DNA from: Rhodococcus tibetensis
Lineage (GTDB): Bacteria; Actinomycetota; Actinomycetes; Mycobacteriales; Mycobacteriaceae
Length of the DNA stretch: 64,000 nt
Reading direction: 5' to 3'
Assembly (NCBI RefSeq): GCF_024438035.1
Contig: NZ_JANFQF010000005.1
Coordinates: 1-64,000, forward strand
Below, piece by piece: positions 34,976 to 46,163 of the stretch. Every line of letters begins with the position of its first letter. The first letter of the stretch is position 1. A program made the translations under genes and the position numbers. The notes under the pieces were generated by a model, which searched no databases, was not told the DNA's origin, and worked only from the letters and a program-made list of their open reading frames with translations.

Positions 34976-35283
34976 TCCTCGTCGTTCTTGGCTGCTTCGA
35001 GCTTTGCCTTCACGGCGTCAGCCTCGGCGCCGCCTTCGGCTTCGAGCTTCTGGATGTAGGACACGGCGTCACCGACGGTGCGCAGTCCGGCGAGATCCTC
35101 GTCGGGGATCTTCACGCCGTACTTGTCTTCGGTCTGAACGGCGATCTCAACCATGGAGAGGGAGTCGATGTCGAGGTCGTCGACGAAAGACTTTTCGATG
35201 GTCACCTCGGACGGCTCAATGCCGGTGACCTCCTCGATGATCTCGGCGAGTCCGGCGATGATGTCTTCCTGGGTGGCGGCCAC
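34972..35283 (-). CDS. acpM: Meromycolate-type acyl carrier protein
   Basis: 103 residues from GTG 35283, 8 bases after a GGGAG ribosome site; the longer open frame upstream is unlikely. The phosphopantetheine serine is in [13 protein letters not shown]. The C-terminal extension of about 20 residues ([18 protein letters not shown]) beyond a normal ACP is the hallmark of AcpM. It carries growing chains for FabD and Kas in FAS-II. The stop overlaps the kas start (GTGA). Confidence 0.93.
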   Translation of the reverse strand: MAATQEDIIAGLAEIIEEVTGIEPSEVTIEKSFVDDLDIDSLSMVEIAVQTEDKYGVKIPDEDLAGLRTVGDAVSYIQKLEAEGGAEADAVKAKLEAAKNDEE

Positions 35284-35391
35284 TGAGTGGCTCCCTTCTG
35301 ATTCGGTGTAGATGTATCTGGAGTTGTGCGGACGCGCCCCCATCGGCCGCGCCCGCGGGCCCTGCACACACCGTGAGGTGCGCGCAGCAAA

Positions 35392-36309
35392 CTAGCCGAC
35401 TTCTGTGAGTTCGGCCAGCGCGGAGATATCCCCCGGGGTCTTGAGCGCCAGAGTCGGCGTACCGCGCATTTCACGCTTGGCGATGCCGACCAGGGTTCCA
35501 GCTGGTGGAAGTTCCGCGATCGCGGAGACCTGGGCGGTCCGCAGGCTCGCGGTGCACAGGTCCCAACGCACAGGTCGGGTCACCTGCGCAGCCAGCTTAG
35601 TCAGTGCGTCGGCTCCGGATGCGACCGGTGCGCCGTCGGCGTTGGAGAGCAGCGTGCGGGTGGGTTCGTTGGGGTTGATCTTGGATGCCGCTTCGCTGAC
35701 GGCTTCCTGTGCGGGTGCCATGAACCGGGTGTGGAAGGCGCCGGCGACGGGCAGTGCGCGCACCCGTGCCTTCTCCGGAGGGTTGGCGGCGAGCTCTTCG
35801 AGCGCGGAGAGCAGTCCTGCTGCCACGATCTGGCCGGCAGCGTTGCGGTTGGCCGGTTCGAGGCCCAGTTCTTCCAGGCGAGCGAGGACCACGGTTTCGT
35901 CACCGCCGAGGACGGCGGACATTCCGGTCGGCTCGAGGGCACATGCCTTGGCCATCTCGGCGCCGCGGATCGCGGCGAGGGCAACAGCGTCGTCTGCGGA
36001 GAGGACTCCGGCGACCGCAGCGGCAGCGAGTTCCCCTACCGAGTGCCCGGCGGCGATGGCGTCGGCGGGGATCAGGCCGCGGGTGTCGAGTTCCTCGAAA
36101 GCGAGCAACGCGGCGGCCACGACGAGAGGCTGGGTGACCGACGTGTCGGTGATCTCCTCCGCCGTCGCAGTGGTGCCGAGCCGGACGAGATCGAGGCCGG
36201 CAGCCTTCGACCACAATGCGACGCGGTCATGAGAACCCGGCAGCTCCAACCAAGGAATGAGCATGCCGGGTGTCTGAGAGCCCTGACCCGGGGCGAGCAA
36301 CGAAATCAC
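35392..36309 (-). CDS. fabD: Malonyl-CoA:ACP transacylase
   Basis: 305 residues from GTG 36309. Starts ISLLAPGQGSQTPGML; the catalytic serine is Ser90 in AAGHSVGELAAAAV, and the partner His lies in GAFHTRFMAPAQ. It loads malonyl groups onto AcpM. First gene of the FAS-II operon, preceded by 127 bases after the PucR-type regulator, which probably hold its promoter and the regulator's site. Confidence 0.93.
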   Translation of the reverse strand: MISLLAPGQGSQTPGMLIPWLELPGSHDRVALWSKAAGLDLVRLGTTATAEEITDTSVTQPLVVAAALLAFEELDTRGLIPADAIAAGHSVGELAAAAVAGVLSADDAVALAAIRGAEMAKACALEPTGMSAVLGGDETVVLARLEELGLEPANRNAAGQIVAAGLLSALEELAANPPEKARVRALPVAGAFHTRFMAPAQEAVSEAASKINPNEPTRTLLSNADGAPVASGADALTKLAAQVTRPVRWDLCTASLRTAQVSAIAELPPAGTLVGIAKREMRGTPTLALKTPGDISALAELTEVG

Positions 36310-36436
36310 TCTTCAAGAGAACACCGTCGAGCACACACTGCGAGATGTCGTTGCGGATGAACCTTTGTGGGCGGATTTGTAGGGTTCCCACAAAATTGCA
36401 CGTGGGCCCCTCGCATCGAAATTGGACAACCGTTCG

Positions 36437-37714
36437 TTACAGCCCTGGTTCTCCGAATGGGAAACCTGTGACTGGTGTTAAACGTGTGATGGGTTCGTTA
36501 TGGGAACGTGTCAAACGACCCACGGTGGCGGCCACGCGAAGCACGTAGGCATCCCTCGGATTTGTCGGATCTCGACCCGTGACTTCGGCGATTCGCTTGA
36601 GTCGATACCGCACAGTATTTGGATGAACAAACAGCTGCCGTGCACAAGTCTCAACCGCACCTCCACAGTCGAGATAGGCGTCCAGAGTATCCGTCAGAAC
36701 CCCCCCAGCGGCCGCCAGCGGGGCGACGAGGTGTTCGTTGAGAGCCGTAACTGCCGCGTTGTCACCGAGGAGCGCGCGCTCGGGGAGGAGCTCGGCGGCG
36801 TGGACCGGCCTCGGGGCACCCCGCCAGCCCGCTACCGCCTGCATTGCGGCCAGCGCCTCGACGGCACTGAAGTGGGCGGCACCCAGGGTCGGGGTGGTCG
36901 GACCGATGATCACCGGCTCGTCCGAGAACTTGCCGAGTAGATCCGACATGAAACTCGAGTGGCCCGACCCCTCGTGCAGCTCACCGCTGACCACCATCAC
37001 CAGGCGCGATCCCTGCACGACGGCCAGTGCGGCGCGGCCGTGTTTCTGCGCAATGGTGTGCACGGTCCCGACCACGGACACACGCTCGTCCTCCGGCGGT
37101 GTGCCCACGATGACGGTGGCGGGCGCCGTGGCGTCCCAGTTGAGGGTCGCGGCCCTCGACAACATGTCGGACCCGGTGTCGCCGCGGACAACGGCGTCGA
37201 CGACGAGTGCCTCGAGCCTGGTGTCCCAGGCGCCGCGGGATTCGGCCGCGCTCGCGTAGACGGAGGCCGCAGCGAAACCGAGTTCGCGGCCGTACCGCAA
37301 CACGGCCTCGGTCAGCGCGATCAATTGCTGATCGTTGCGGGCGAGGGCGGGCAGCCACTGCTCGAAGAACTCCATGGCCACCCGAACCATGTCCACCGTC
37401 TGGCGGAGAGTGAGTCGGCGGGCCAGGTCCTGGGGGATGACCTGGAAGGCGTCCAGGCTGAAACGGATATCGCTGTCGGGATCCTTGAGCCACTCGAGGA
37501 AGTTGACGACGGCCGTCTGCACGAGGAGCTGCACGTTGGAGCGTTGAGCGGCATCGAGGTCGTCGAAGAAGGGCAGTTGATCCTGCATGGTGGTGACGGC
37601 CTCGGTGGAGAGGCGGCCGGAGAATTGCTTGACGCGGCGCAGAAGAGCATCGGGCAACGGATCTCTGGGCGCTCGTCTGCGGGAGACCATCGGACTCTGC
37701 TCGACCATGGTCAA
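36437..37714 (-). CDS. fasR: PucR-type transcriptional regulator of the fatty-acid operon
   Basis: 425 residues. The C-terminal PucR HTH is clear: LDAYLDCGGAVETCARQL, then FVHPNTVRYRLKRIAEVTGR. The middle is the GGDEF-like/CdaR region, the N-terminus a helical sensor part. Its place directly upstream of fabD matches M. tuberculosis Rv2242 and Streptomyces FasR (the activator of fabD-acpP-fabF); the symbol is given on that basis. It likely activates the downstream operon in response to acyl thioester status. Note that the mycobacterial protein now named FasR is a different, TetR-type regulator. Confidence 0.8.
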   Translation of the reverse strand: MTMVEQSPMVSRRRAPRDPLPDALLRRVKQFSGRLSTEAVTTMQDQLPFFDDLDAAQRSNVQLLVQTAVVNFLEWLKDPDSDIRFSLDAFQVIPQDLARRLTLRQTVDMVRVAMEFFEQWLPALARNDQQLIALTEAVLRYGRELGFAAASVYASAAESRGAWDTRLEALVVDAVVRGDTGSDMLSRAATLNWDATAPATVIVGTPPEDERVSVVGTVHTIAQKHGRAALAVVQGSRLVMVVSGELHEGSGHSSFMSDLLGKFSDEPVIIGPTTPTLGAAHFSAVEALAAMQAVAGWRGAPRPVHAAELLPERALLGDNAAVTALNEHLVAPLAAAGGVLTDTLDAYLDCGGAVETCARQLFVHPNTVRYRLKRIAEVTGRDPTNPRDAYVLRVAATVGRLTRSHNEPITRLTPVTGFPFGEPGL

Positions 37715-37722
37715 GAACCTAC

Positions 37723-37770
37723 GCTCACCGCCGCCCGAGATGTCCGACGGACACTCGGGCGGCGGTGAGC
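37723..37770 (-). terminator. Terminator after aceE
   Basis: Arms 37723-37739 and 37754-37770 form a 17-base-pair G+C-rich stem (arm GCTCACCGCCGCCCGAG). The 14-base loop itself contains TGTCC/GGACA, which can extend the hairpin. It lies between the aceE stop and the start of the PucR-type gene. Confidence 0.7.
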
Positions 37771-37788
37771 AAGGAACTTATCGGTGTG

Positions 37789-40644
<2,856 letters not shown>

Positions 40645-40866
40645 CGTTGCTCCTCATTGTGGTGGGACGCGCGGTGTGGCGTCCTCTCCATGTGATCGGG
40701 ACCTTGTTAGGTCCGACCCATCTCCTTTATGAAATATGGCGCAGACCCCATCTTTCCCCATTGCGGCGCAGTCGGCACACTCCGCTGGGGTTACTCTCCG
40801 GTAGCGTTTGCGCAGTTACGGGGCCTGGCAGTTCACTTGTGGGGAGTCGTAGAACGGGGGAGAGGG

Positions 40867-41397
40867 ATGCGCGCCGGAACGGGAAGAGGGGGGGTGGTCG
40901 GCGCCGCTGCGCTGATTGCACTCGGGCTGGTCGCGGGTTGCTCCGCCCCGCTGGAGGGGCGCCCGGAGGAAAACCGAGCGCAGGCCGCCGAGTACGCCGA
41001 AGAAGTCACGTCGTCGAGGGAAGCGGCCTCGTCGTCGCAGAAGGCTGCAGACGAACTCGCCGCACTCGAGGCGGAATGCGCGCTGTTCCTCGCCCGCGCC
41101 GGCGAGACCATCGACGCGTACAACGCCTTTATCGACGCGGCCAATGCCGACGCGGCGGACATCGGCGCGAAAGCCGCTCTCGCAGTAGGAGCCCTGCGGT
41201 CAGCGGCGGACCGGGCCGAGGAGGCGAGCACGGCACTGCCCCCCGATCTCGGCGGTCTCTTCGTCGACTACGCCACCACATATCGCGACCTTGCGGCCGC
41301 CGTGGACAGCGGCGAACGTGGGGACGATCTGAACACGCTGGCGGGTCGTGGGGACGAACTCCGCGACTCGATTCGGGCAGCCTGCCCCACTTCCTGA
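40867..41397 (+). CDS. Lipoprotein, helical, unknown function
   Basis: 176 residues from ATG 40867. Signal peptide with lipobox LVAGC, the lipidated cysteine being Cys25. The mature part is alanine-rich and largely helical (EEVTSSREAASSSQKAADEL) with two further Cys. Synteny suggests it corresponds to the Rv2240c position. Divergent from aceE; the 222 bases between must hold both promoters. Confidence 0.75.
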   Translation: MRAGTGRGGVVGAAALIALGLVAGCSAPLEGRPEENRAQAAEYAEEVTSSREAASSSQKAADELAALEAECALFLARAGETIDAYNAFIDAANADAADIGAKAALAVGALRSAADRAEEASTALPPDLGGLFVDYATTYRDLAAAVDSGERGDDLNTLAGRGDELRDSIRAACPTS

Positions 41398-41516
41398 GCG
41401 CCGCACCGTAGGCTCGGTCGATGACCACGTGGCAGATTCTCCACATTTTTCGCGTAGTCGGCTTGCGCGAAAGCGTCCGAGCATGTTCGCTTTCACCTAA
41501 TTGATCTTCATTCGGC

Positions 41517-41540
41517 CGGTGTTCGGGTACCCGAACACCG
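41517..41540. promoter_or_regulatory. Perfect 24-base palindrome upstream of the DUF3052 gene
   Basis: The left half CGGTGTTCGGGT (41517-41528) is followed directly by its exact reverse complement (41529-41540), centred on GGTACC. It ends 8 bases before the AAAGGAGG ribosome site of the next gene. It could be an operator or a hairpin in the leader RNA. Confidence 0.5.
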
Positions 41541-41562
41541 TCAACAAAAGGAGGACCCCACC

Positions 41563-41988
41563 GTGGTCGCCGCGGCGGACGCCCAGAACTACGCTCAGAA
41601 ACTCGGGATCACTGCTGACATGGCAGTACAAGAACTGGGCTGGGACGAGGACACCGACGACGACCTGCGTGCCGCGGTCGAGGACACCATCGGTGGAGAC
41701 ATGCTCGACGAGGATTCGGACGAGGTGATCGACGTCGTGCTGCTGTGGTGGCGCGACGAAGACGGAGACCTCGTCGACGCCCTCATGGACGCGATCGGCC
41801 CGCTGGCCGACGACGGGTTCGTGTGGGTCCTCACCCCCAAGACCGGCCAGCCCGGTCATGTGGAACCCAGCGAGATCGCAGAATCAGCCCCCACGGCCGG
41901 CTTGACCCAGACATCTGCGGCCAACCTCGGGGACTGGTCCGGAAGCCGCCTGGTACAGCCGAAATCACGCCCCGTGAACAAGCGCTGA
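41563..41988 (+). CDS. DUF3052 domain-containing protein
   Basis: 141 residues from GTG 41563 behind AAAGGAGG. The core [20 protein letters not shown] and [38 protein letters not shown] is the actinobacterial DUF3052 family (Rv2239c position). Acidic, soluble, function unknown. 38 bases before ahpE, so probably one transcript with it. Confidence 0.88.
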   Translation: MVAAADAQNYAQKLGITADMAVQELGWDEDTDDDLRAAVEDTIGGDMLDEDSDEVIDVVLLWWRDEDGDLVDALMDAIGPLADDGFVWVLTPKTGQPGHVEPSEIAESAPTAGLTQTSAANLGDWSGSRLVQPKSRPVNKR

Positions 41989-42026
41989 CCCGCCGGCACT
42001 TCCATCACACATCGAAGGATCACGTC

Positions 42027-42491
42027 ATGCCGCTCGAGGTGGGCGCCACCGCCCCCGATTTCACCCTCAAGGACCAGAACAACCAACAGGTGACTCTGTC
42101 CGACTTCCGCGGGAAGAAGAATGTCCTGCTGGTGTTCTATCCGCTCGCCTTCACCGGAACTTGCCAGGGCGAGCTCTGCAAGGTGCGTGACGAGCTGCCG
42201 AAGTTCGAGAACGACGACACCGCCATCCTCGCGCTGTCGGTCGGCGCCTCGCCCACACACAAGATCTGGTCCGCCGAACAGGGGTATACCTTCCCGCTGC
42301 TCGCCGACTTCTGGCCGCACGGCGAGGTCGCACAGGCATACGACGTCTTCAACGAGAAACTGGGCTTCGCCAACCGCGGCACCTTCGTGATCGACAAAGA
42401 AGGCATCATCCGGTTCGCCGAGATGAACGGCCCCGGAGAAGCCCGTGACCAGGGAGCTTGGGAGAAAGCGCTCGCCACGCTAGAGTCCTGA
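42027..42491 (+). CDS. ahpE: AhpE-type peroxiredoxin
   Basis: 154 residues from ATG 42027. The thioredoxin-fold peroxiredoxin motif [13 protein letters not shown] gives the peroxidatic Cys46, with Thr43 completing the P-xxx-T/S-x-x-C site. AhpE of mycobacteria is a one-Cys enzyme reducing peroxides and peroxynitrite with mycoredoxin. Here a second Cys (Cys51) sits in the same helix and might act in resolution. A hairpin and tRNA-Val follow. Confidence 0.93.
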   Translation: MPLEVGATAPDFTLKDQNNQQVTLSDFRGKKNVLLVFYPLAFTGTCQGELCKVRDELPKFENDDTAILALSVGASPTHKIWSAEQGYTFPLLADFWPHGEVAQAYDVFNEKLGFANRGTFVIDKEGIIRFAEMNGPGEARDQGAWEKALATLES

Positions 42492-42495
42492 TGCA

Positions 42496-42520
42496 CATCC
42501 GGCGAGTTTCTCGCCGGATG
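42496..42520 (+). terminator. Hairpin between ahpE and tRNA-Val
   Basis: CATCCGGCGAG, a TTT loop and CTCGCCGGATG form a perfect 11-base-pair stem immediately after ahpE and 3 bases before the tRNA. Confidence 0.65.
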
Positions 42521-42523
42521 TTC

Positions 42524-42598
42524 GGGCGTGTAGCTCAGTGGTAGAGCTCTGGTTTTACACACCAGCGGTCGGGGGTTCGAAACCCTCCGCGCCCACCA
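42524..42598 (+). tRNA. tRNA-Val (anticodon TAC)
   Basis: The acceptor stem GGGCGTG pairs with CGCGCCC (one G-T pair). The D arm is GCTCAGTGGTAGAGC. The anticodon stem CTGGT/ACCAG encloses TTTACAC, giving anticodon TAC. The T arm holds the invariant GTTCGAAAC. The CCA end is encoded (42596-42598). It reads GUA/GUG valine codons. Confidence 0.95.
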
Positions 42599-42689
42599 TT
42601 TTCGTCTTCTCCGCATCCCCGCACCGATCTGGGGGACTTGCCGACCGATTACTCGGCATCTGACCGAAGCGTGCGCGGCTGTGCGGCCG

Positions 42690-43052
42690 CTACCGCGCGC
42701 GGGTGCCGGGACCGACCGTTTCGTAGGCCTCGGTGAGGAGTGCGGCGAGGGTGTCGTCGAGCTGGCCGTCTGCGGTGATCGTGAGCCGATGCGTGATCAC
42801 CGTTTTGGTGGTGGGGAAAGCGTCGCGCAGTTGCGGGTGGTGCACGCGACGACGAAGGTCGAGGGCGATCTCGAGTCGGGACGAGTAGATGAACGCGGCG
42901 GCGAAGACGCGGGTGCGCGCCCAGGCGATCTCGGTCCTGTGAACTCGCTCGTCCACCTCGCCGCATGCCAACACCAGGTCCCGGAACTGCAGAAGACGCT
43001 CCGTGGCGTCCGGGTCTTTTCCTGCCAGGTACTCGTCGATCACGGCACTCAT
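42690..43052 (-). CDS. DUF5655-like small protein
   Basis: 120 residues from ATG 43052, six bases after GGAG. The order FIYSSRLEIALDLRRRVHHP, HPQLRDAFPTTKTVITHRLT and a C-terminal helix LLTEAYETVG resembles the DUF5655 family, a small alpha/beta domain of unknown role also found at the ends of some nucleases and transporters. It lies antisense between tRNA-Val and cobD. The longer upstream frame is not needed. Confidence 0.65.
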   Translation of the reverse strand: MSAVIDEYLAGKDPDATERLLQFRDLVLACGEVDERVHRTEIAWARTRVFAAAFIYSSRLEIALDLRRRVHHPQLRDAFPTTKTVITHRLTITADGQLDDTLAALLTEAYETVGPGTRAR

Positions 43053-43099
43053 GGACGCTCCTTCACTCCACTGCAACGGTAGTTGATACAAATAACGGC

Positions 43100-44083
43100 G
43101 TGTATCCAACCTCCCGCCGAGGCACCGCCCGTGCAGCGGGCCTGTTGCTCGGCTTCGCCGCCGACCGGCTGCTGGCCGACCCCGCCCGGTGGCATCCCGT
43201 GTCCGGGTTCGGCAGGGCAGCAGTGGCGTGCGAGAGAACCATCTACAGCGACTCGCGGCTCGCGGGTGTTGTGCATGCCGGAGTGCTCGTCAGCGTCGTC
43301 GGGGCGCTAGGGATGGTCACCACAGGGGCTGTGCGGCAGGGAGGCTGGGCTGGAGAGGCTGCCGGGACAGCGATCGCGACCTGGGCCGTGCTCGGCGGAA
43401 CGTCGCTCGGCCGCACCGGCGCGGCGATGGCCGGACACCTCGCGGGGGACGATCTCACCGCCGCCCGGGCCCTGCTGCCGTCTCTCTGCGGCCGGGACCC
43501 CAGCGTGCTCGACGCCGAGGGCATCACCCGGGCGACACTGGAGTCGGTGGCGGAGAACACGTCCGACGCGGCCGTGGGAGCTCTCTTCTGGGGTGCGGTG
43601 GCAGGAATCCCCGGCCTGTTCGTCTATCGGGCATCCAACACGCTGGACGCGATGGTCGGGTATCGCTCGCAGAGATACCGCAATTTCGGGTGGGCTGCGG
43701 CGCGCGGCGACGACGTCCTCAATCTCCTGCCTGCCCGGCTGACAGGCGCGCTCACCGTGGCGCTCGCCCCCGTGGTGGGTGGTTCACCGCGGCAGGCAAC
43801 GACGGCATGGTTCCGGGACGCGGCGGGGCACCCGAGCCCCAACGCGGGCGTCGTGGAAGCCGCGACCGCGGGCGCCCTCGGAATCTCGCTCGGTGGCCGC
43901 ACCCAGTATGCGCACGGAGTGGAAATGCGCCCCCAGCTCGGGAATGGCCGTATGCCCGCGCCTACGGATCTCCGTCGTGCGGTGCAGCTGTCGACTGCCG
44001 TCCAGTACGGGGCGACGTTTCTCTCAGCGGCTCTTGCCGTAGCGGTCGGCCATCTTCGCTTCCGCCGCCGTCCGAGGCGCTGA
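43100..44083 (+). CDS. cobD: Adenosylcobinamide-phosphate synthase
   Basis: 327 residues from GTG 43100, a membrane protein of CobD/CbiB type: LLLGFAADRLLADPARWHPV, HPVSGFGRAA, the RATLESVAENTSDAAVGALF signature, and FVYRASNTLDAMVGYRSQRY. It attaches aminopropanol phosphate (made by CobC from threonine phosphate) to cobyric acid in cobalamin synthesis. The cognate cobC lies 2 kb to the right. The start is uncertain because the ribosome site is poor. Its 3' end overlaps the convergent SURF1 gene by 60 bases. Confidence 0.9.
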   Translation: MYPTSRRGTARAAGLLLGFAADRLLADPARWHPVSGFGRAAVACERTIYSDSRLAGVVHAGVLVSVVGALGMVTTGAVRQGGWAGEAAGTAIATWAVLGGTSLGRTGAAMAGHLAGDDLTAARALLPSLCGRDPSVLDAEGITRATLESVAENTSDAAVGALFWGAVAGIPGLFVYRASNTLDAMVGYRSQRYRNFGWAAARGDDVLNLLPARLTGALTVALAPVVGGSPRQATTAWFRDAAGHPSPNAGVVEAATAGALGISLGGRTQYAHGVEMRPQLGNGRMPAPTDLRRAVQLSTAVQYGATFLSAALAVAVGHLRFRRRPRR

Positions 44084-44905
44084 GTCGGTGGGCTTGCCCC
44101 GGGTGAACGGCGTTTTCCTCGCAGTCGGAACCGGAGCGGGAGCCGAGGACGAGCCGTCTCCGGCAGCCTTCTCCTTGCGACGTTCCCGCCATTCGGCGCG
44201 GACGAAGTACGCCAATCCCAGGGGCGCCATGATTCCGAACGCCAGCCACTGCAATCCGTACGAGAGGTAGGGGCCGGCGTCGAGCTGCGGAAGCGGAATT
44301 GCGCCCAAACCGCCGGGCTGATCGGGTTCCAACTGCACGTATGCGTCGAGAAGTTCGATGCCGATGAAGTCGCTGATCTGACCTGCATCGATGAAGTAGA
44401 CCTGGCGCAGGCCGTTCTCCGCGATCGGATCCTTCCCGGCGACGGTGCCCTCCGACTTGCGGATGCGCCCGTCGAGCGTGACCTGCCCGGCGGGAGGCGG
44501 GCCGACCGGCGGGGGTTCGGTTCCCTGTATCGGCCGCACGTATCCGCGGTTGACGAGAATCGCGCGACCGTCCGCGAGCTGCAGGGGAGTGAGCACCTCG
44601 TACGCGGGCTCCGACTCGATCGACCGCAATCGGACCAGGATGTCAGTGTTCTGAACGTACGAGCCGGTGACGCTGACGCGGCGCCACTCGTCGTCCGGAT
44701 TCGGCGCCGACCCTGGGAGCAGGCTTTCGAGGGACACCGGCTCGGCCTCGACCGAGTCGGCGATCAACTGGTTGCGGTGTTCGGTCGAGGTGTTCTTGCC
44801 GAGTTGCCACGGCGCGAGTACGTAGAAGCACATGAATGCGAATCCGGCGACCACGACGGCCAACACCAGCCAGCCGGGTCGCAACAGAAATTTCAGCCTT
44901 CGCAC
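44024..44905 (-). CDS. SURF1-family cytochrome oxidase assembly protein
   Basis: 293 residues from GTG 44905. An N-terminal membrane helix (LVLAVVVAGFAFMCFYVLAP) ends in WQLGKNTSTEHRNQ, then come RRVSVTGSYV, ILVNRGYVRP and a second helix GLQWLAFGIMAPLGLAYFVR before a basic tail rich in Pro, Ala and Ser. This is the SURF1 layout, which helps insert heme A into cytochrome c oxidase. Same order as Rv2235. A convergent overlap with cobD covers its tail. Confidence 0.88.
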   Translation of the reverse strand: MRRLKFLLRPGWLVLAVVVAGFAFMCFYVLAPWQLGKNTSTEHRNQLIADSVEAEPVSLESLLPGSAPNPDDEWRRVSVTGSYVQNTDILVRLRSIESEPAYEVLTPLQLADGRAILVNRGYVRPIQGTEPPPVGPPPAGQVTLDGRIRKSEGTVAGKDPIAENGLRQVYFIDAGQISDFIGIELLDAYVQLEPDQPGGLGAIPLPQLDAGPYLSYGLQWLAFGIMAPLGLAYFVRAEWRERRKEKAAGDGSSSAPAPVPTARKTPFTRGKPTDSAPRTAAEAKMADRYGKSR

Positions 44906-44948
44906 ACTGCCACGGTAGCCGCTCGCAGGTGAGACCCTTGATCGCGGG

Positions 44949-45422
44949 TCAGCGACCGCGCACCCACTCGAGAAGCCCGGGCACCGCTGCCTCGATCTGC
45001 CGGCGCACGCGCTCGAAATCCTCGAGACCGCCGTAGAACGGGTCGGGGACCGACGACGTGTCGGCGTCCGGGTCGAAGCTGCGCAGCAGTCGGCGACGCT
45101 CGTCGGGTACACCGAGGTGAGCGAGTTCACGATCATGATTGGCAGCCAGGGCGACCACGAGATCGGCGCCGAGGTGGTACGGCCCGACTTCGGCAGCGGT
45201 GTGGCCGGTGGGGTACCCGTTCAGCTTCAGGATCTCGTTTGTCCGGAGGTCCGCCTCCCGGCCGATGTGCCAGCCGTGGGTCCCGGCACTGCTCACTGTC
45301 ACCCGGTGGTCGAGGGCGGCGCGCCGCAGGTGCTCGCCGAAGATCTTCTCGGCCATAGGGGAGCGGCAGATGTTCCCGGTGCACACGAAGGTGACGTGCA
45401 ACCGGGCGTCAGGCTGCGCCAT
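44949..45422 (-). CDS. ptpA: Low-molecular-weight protein tyrosine phosphatase
   Basis: 157 residues from ATG 45422. The P-loop CTGNICRS (Cys14 to Arg20) and the general-acid loop SVPDPFYGG are complete. It removes phosphate from protein tyrosine; the mycobacterial orthologue is secreted and paired with the HAD-type protein PtkA. The HAD gene directly upstream overlaps its start by 14 bases, the same pairing. Confidence 0.92.
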   Translation of the reverse strand: MAQPDARLHVTFVCTGNICRSPMAEKIFGEHLRRAALDHRVTVSSAGTHGWHIGREADLRTNEILKLNGYPTGHTAAEVGPYHLGADLVVALAANHDRELAHLGVPDERRRLLRSFDPDADTSSVPDPFYGGLEDFERVRRQIEAAVPGLLEWVRGR

Positions 45423-46134
45423 CGAGCATCTTCCCCAATTCGGTGACCGTGCGCGCCGAACGGTGCGCACCGGAGGCCTCGGCCGGTGATCCGTACCCCC
45501 ACTCGACGAAGACCGCCGGAATGCCCCAGCGGGCGGCACCGAGCACGTCGTGATCGCGGTCGCCGATCATCAGCACATCGGATGTCGCACCCTCGGTGGC
45601 AGCGACCCCCAGGGCCTGCAGCGAGTGTGCGATGACGTCCGCCTTGGCGCGGCGTCGTCCGTCGTTGCTGGCCCCGCCGATGAACTCGAAATAGTGCGCC
45701 AACTCGAAGTGCTCGAGGATGCGGACGGCGAACCGCTCGGATTTCGAGGTGGCGACTGCGAGTCTCCTGCCGCTTTTCCGGGCGGCGGCCAGGACGTCCG
45801 CGATGCCGTCGAAGACGGAGTTCTCCGCCCACCCCACGGTGTCGTAGCGCTCGAAGTACGCCGCGAGTGCGCGTTGGACATCGGCCTCGTCGAGGCCGAG
45901 CGAACGGAATGTGTCGATCATCGGCGGGCCGATTACGTTGTCGAGCATCTCCGGTGTCGGTTCCGGCTGCCCGATCGTGGCGAGCGCGTGCCGGAAACCG
46001 CCGTGGATGCCGGGAGCCGAGTCGGTGAGGGTGCCGTCGAGGTCGAACAGCACGATCGGCGCGGACAGGGCCGACTGAGCAGACAGTGCCGACTGGGTGG
46101 ACAGGGCCGACGGGGCGGTGGAGAGCGAAGTCAC
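45409..46134 (-). CDS. HAD-superfamily phosphatase (PtkA-like)
   Basis: 241 residues from GTG 46134. HAD motifs: I VLFDLDGTLTDS, II VATSKSE, III-IV with Lys in RRRAKADVIAHS and MIGDRDHDVLGAARWG, the phosphoglycolate-phosphatase-like subfamily. Its place just upstream of ptpA matches M. tuberculosis Rv2232 (PtkA), reported as a tyrosine kinase of HAD fold. The N-terminus carries a short imperfect repeat (ALSTQSALSAQSALSAP), a variable leader. Divergent from cobC with only 29 bases between starts. Confidence 0.85.
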   Translation of the reverse strand: MTSLSTAPSALSTQSALSAQSALSAPIVLFDLDGTLTDSAPGIHGGFRHALATIGQPEPTPEMLDNVIGPPMIDTFRSLGLDEADVQRALAAYFERYDTVGWAENSVFDGIADVLAAARKSGRRLAVATSKSERFAVRILEHFELAHYFEFIGGASNDGRRRAKADVIAHSLQALGVAATEGATSDVLMIGDRDHDVLGAARWGIPAVFVEWGYGSPAEASGAHRSARTVTELGKMLDGAA

Positions 46135-46163
46135 CGGACCATTGTCCCTTAGGCTCGACAGCT

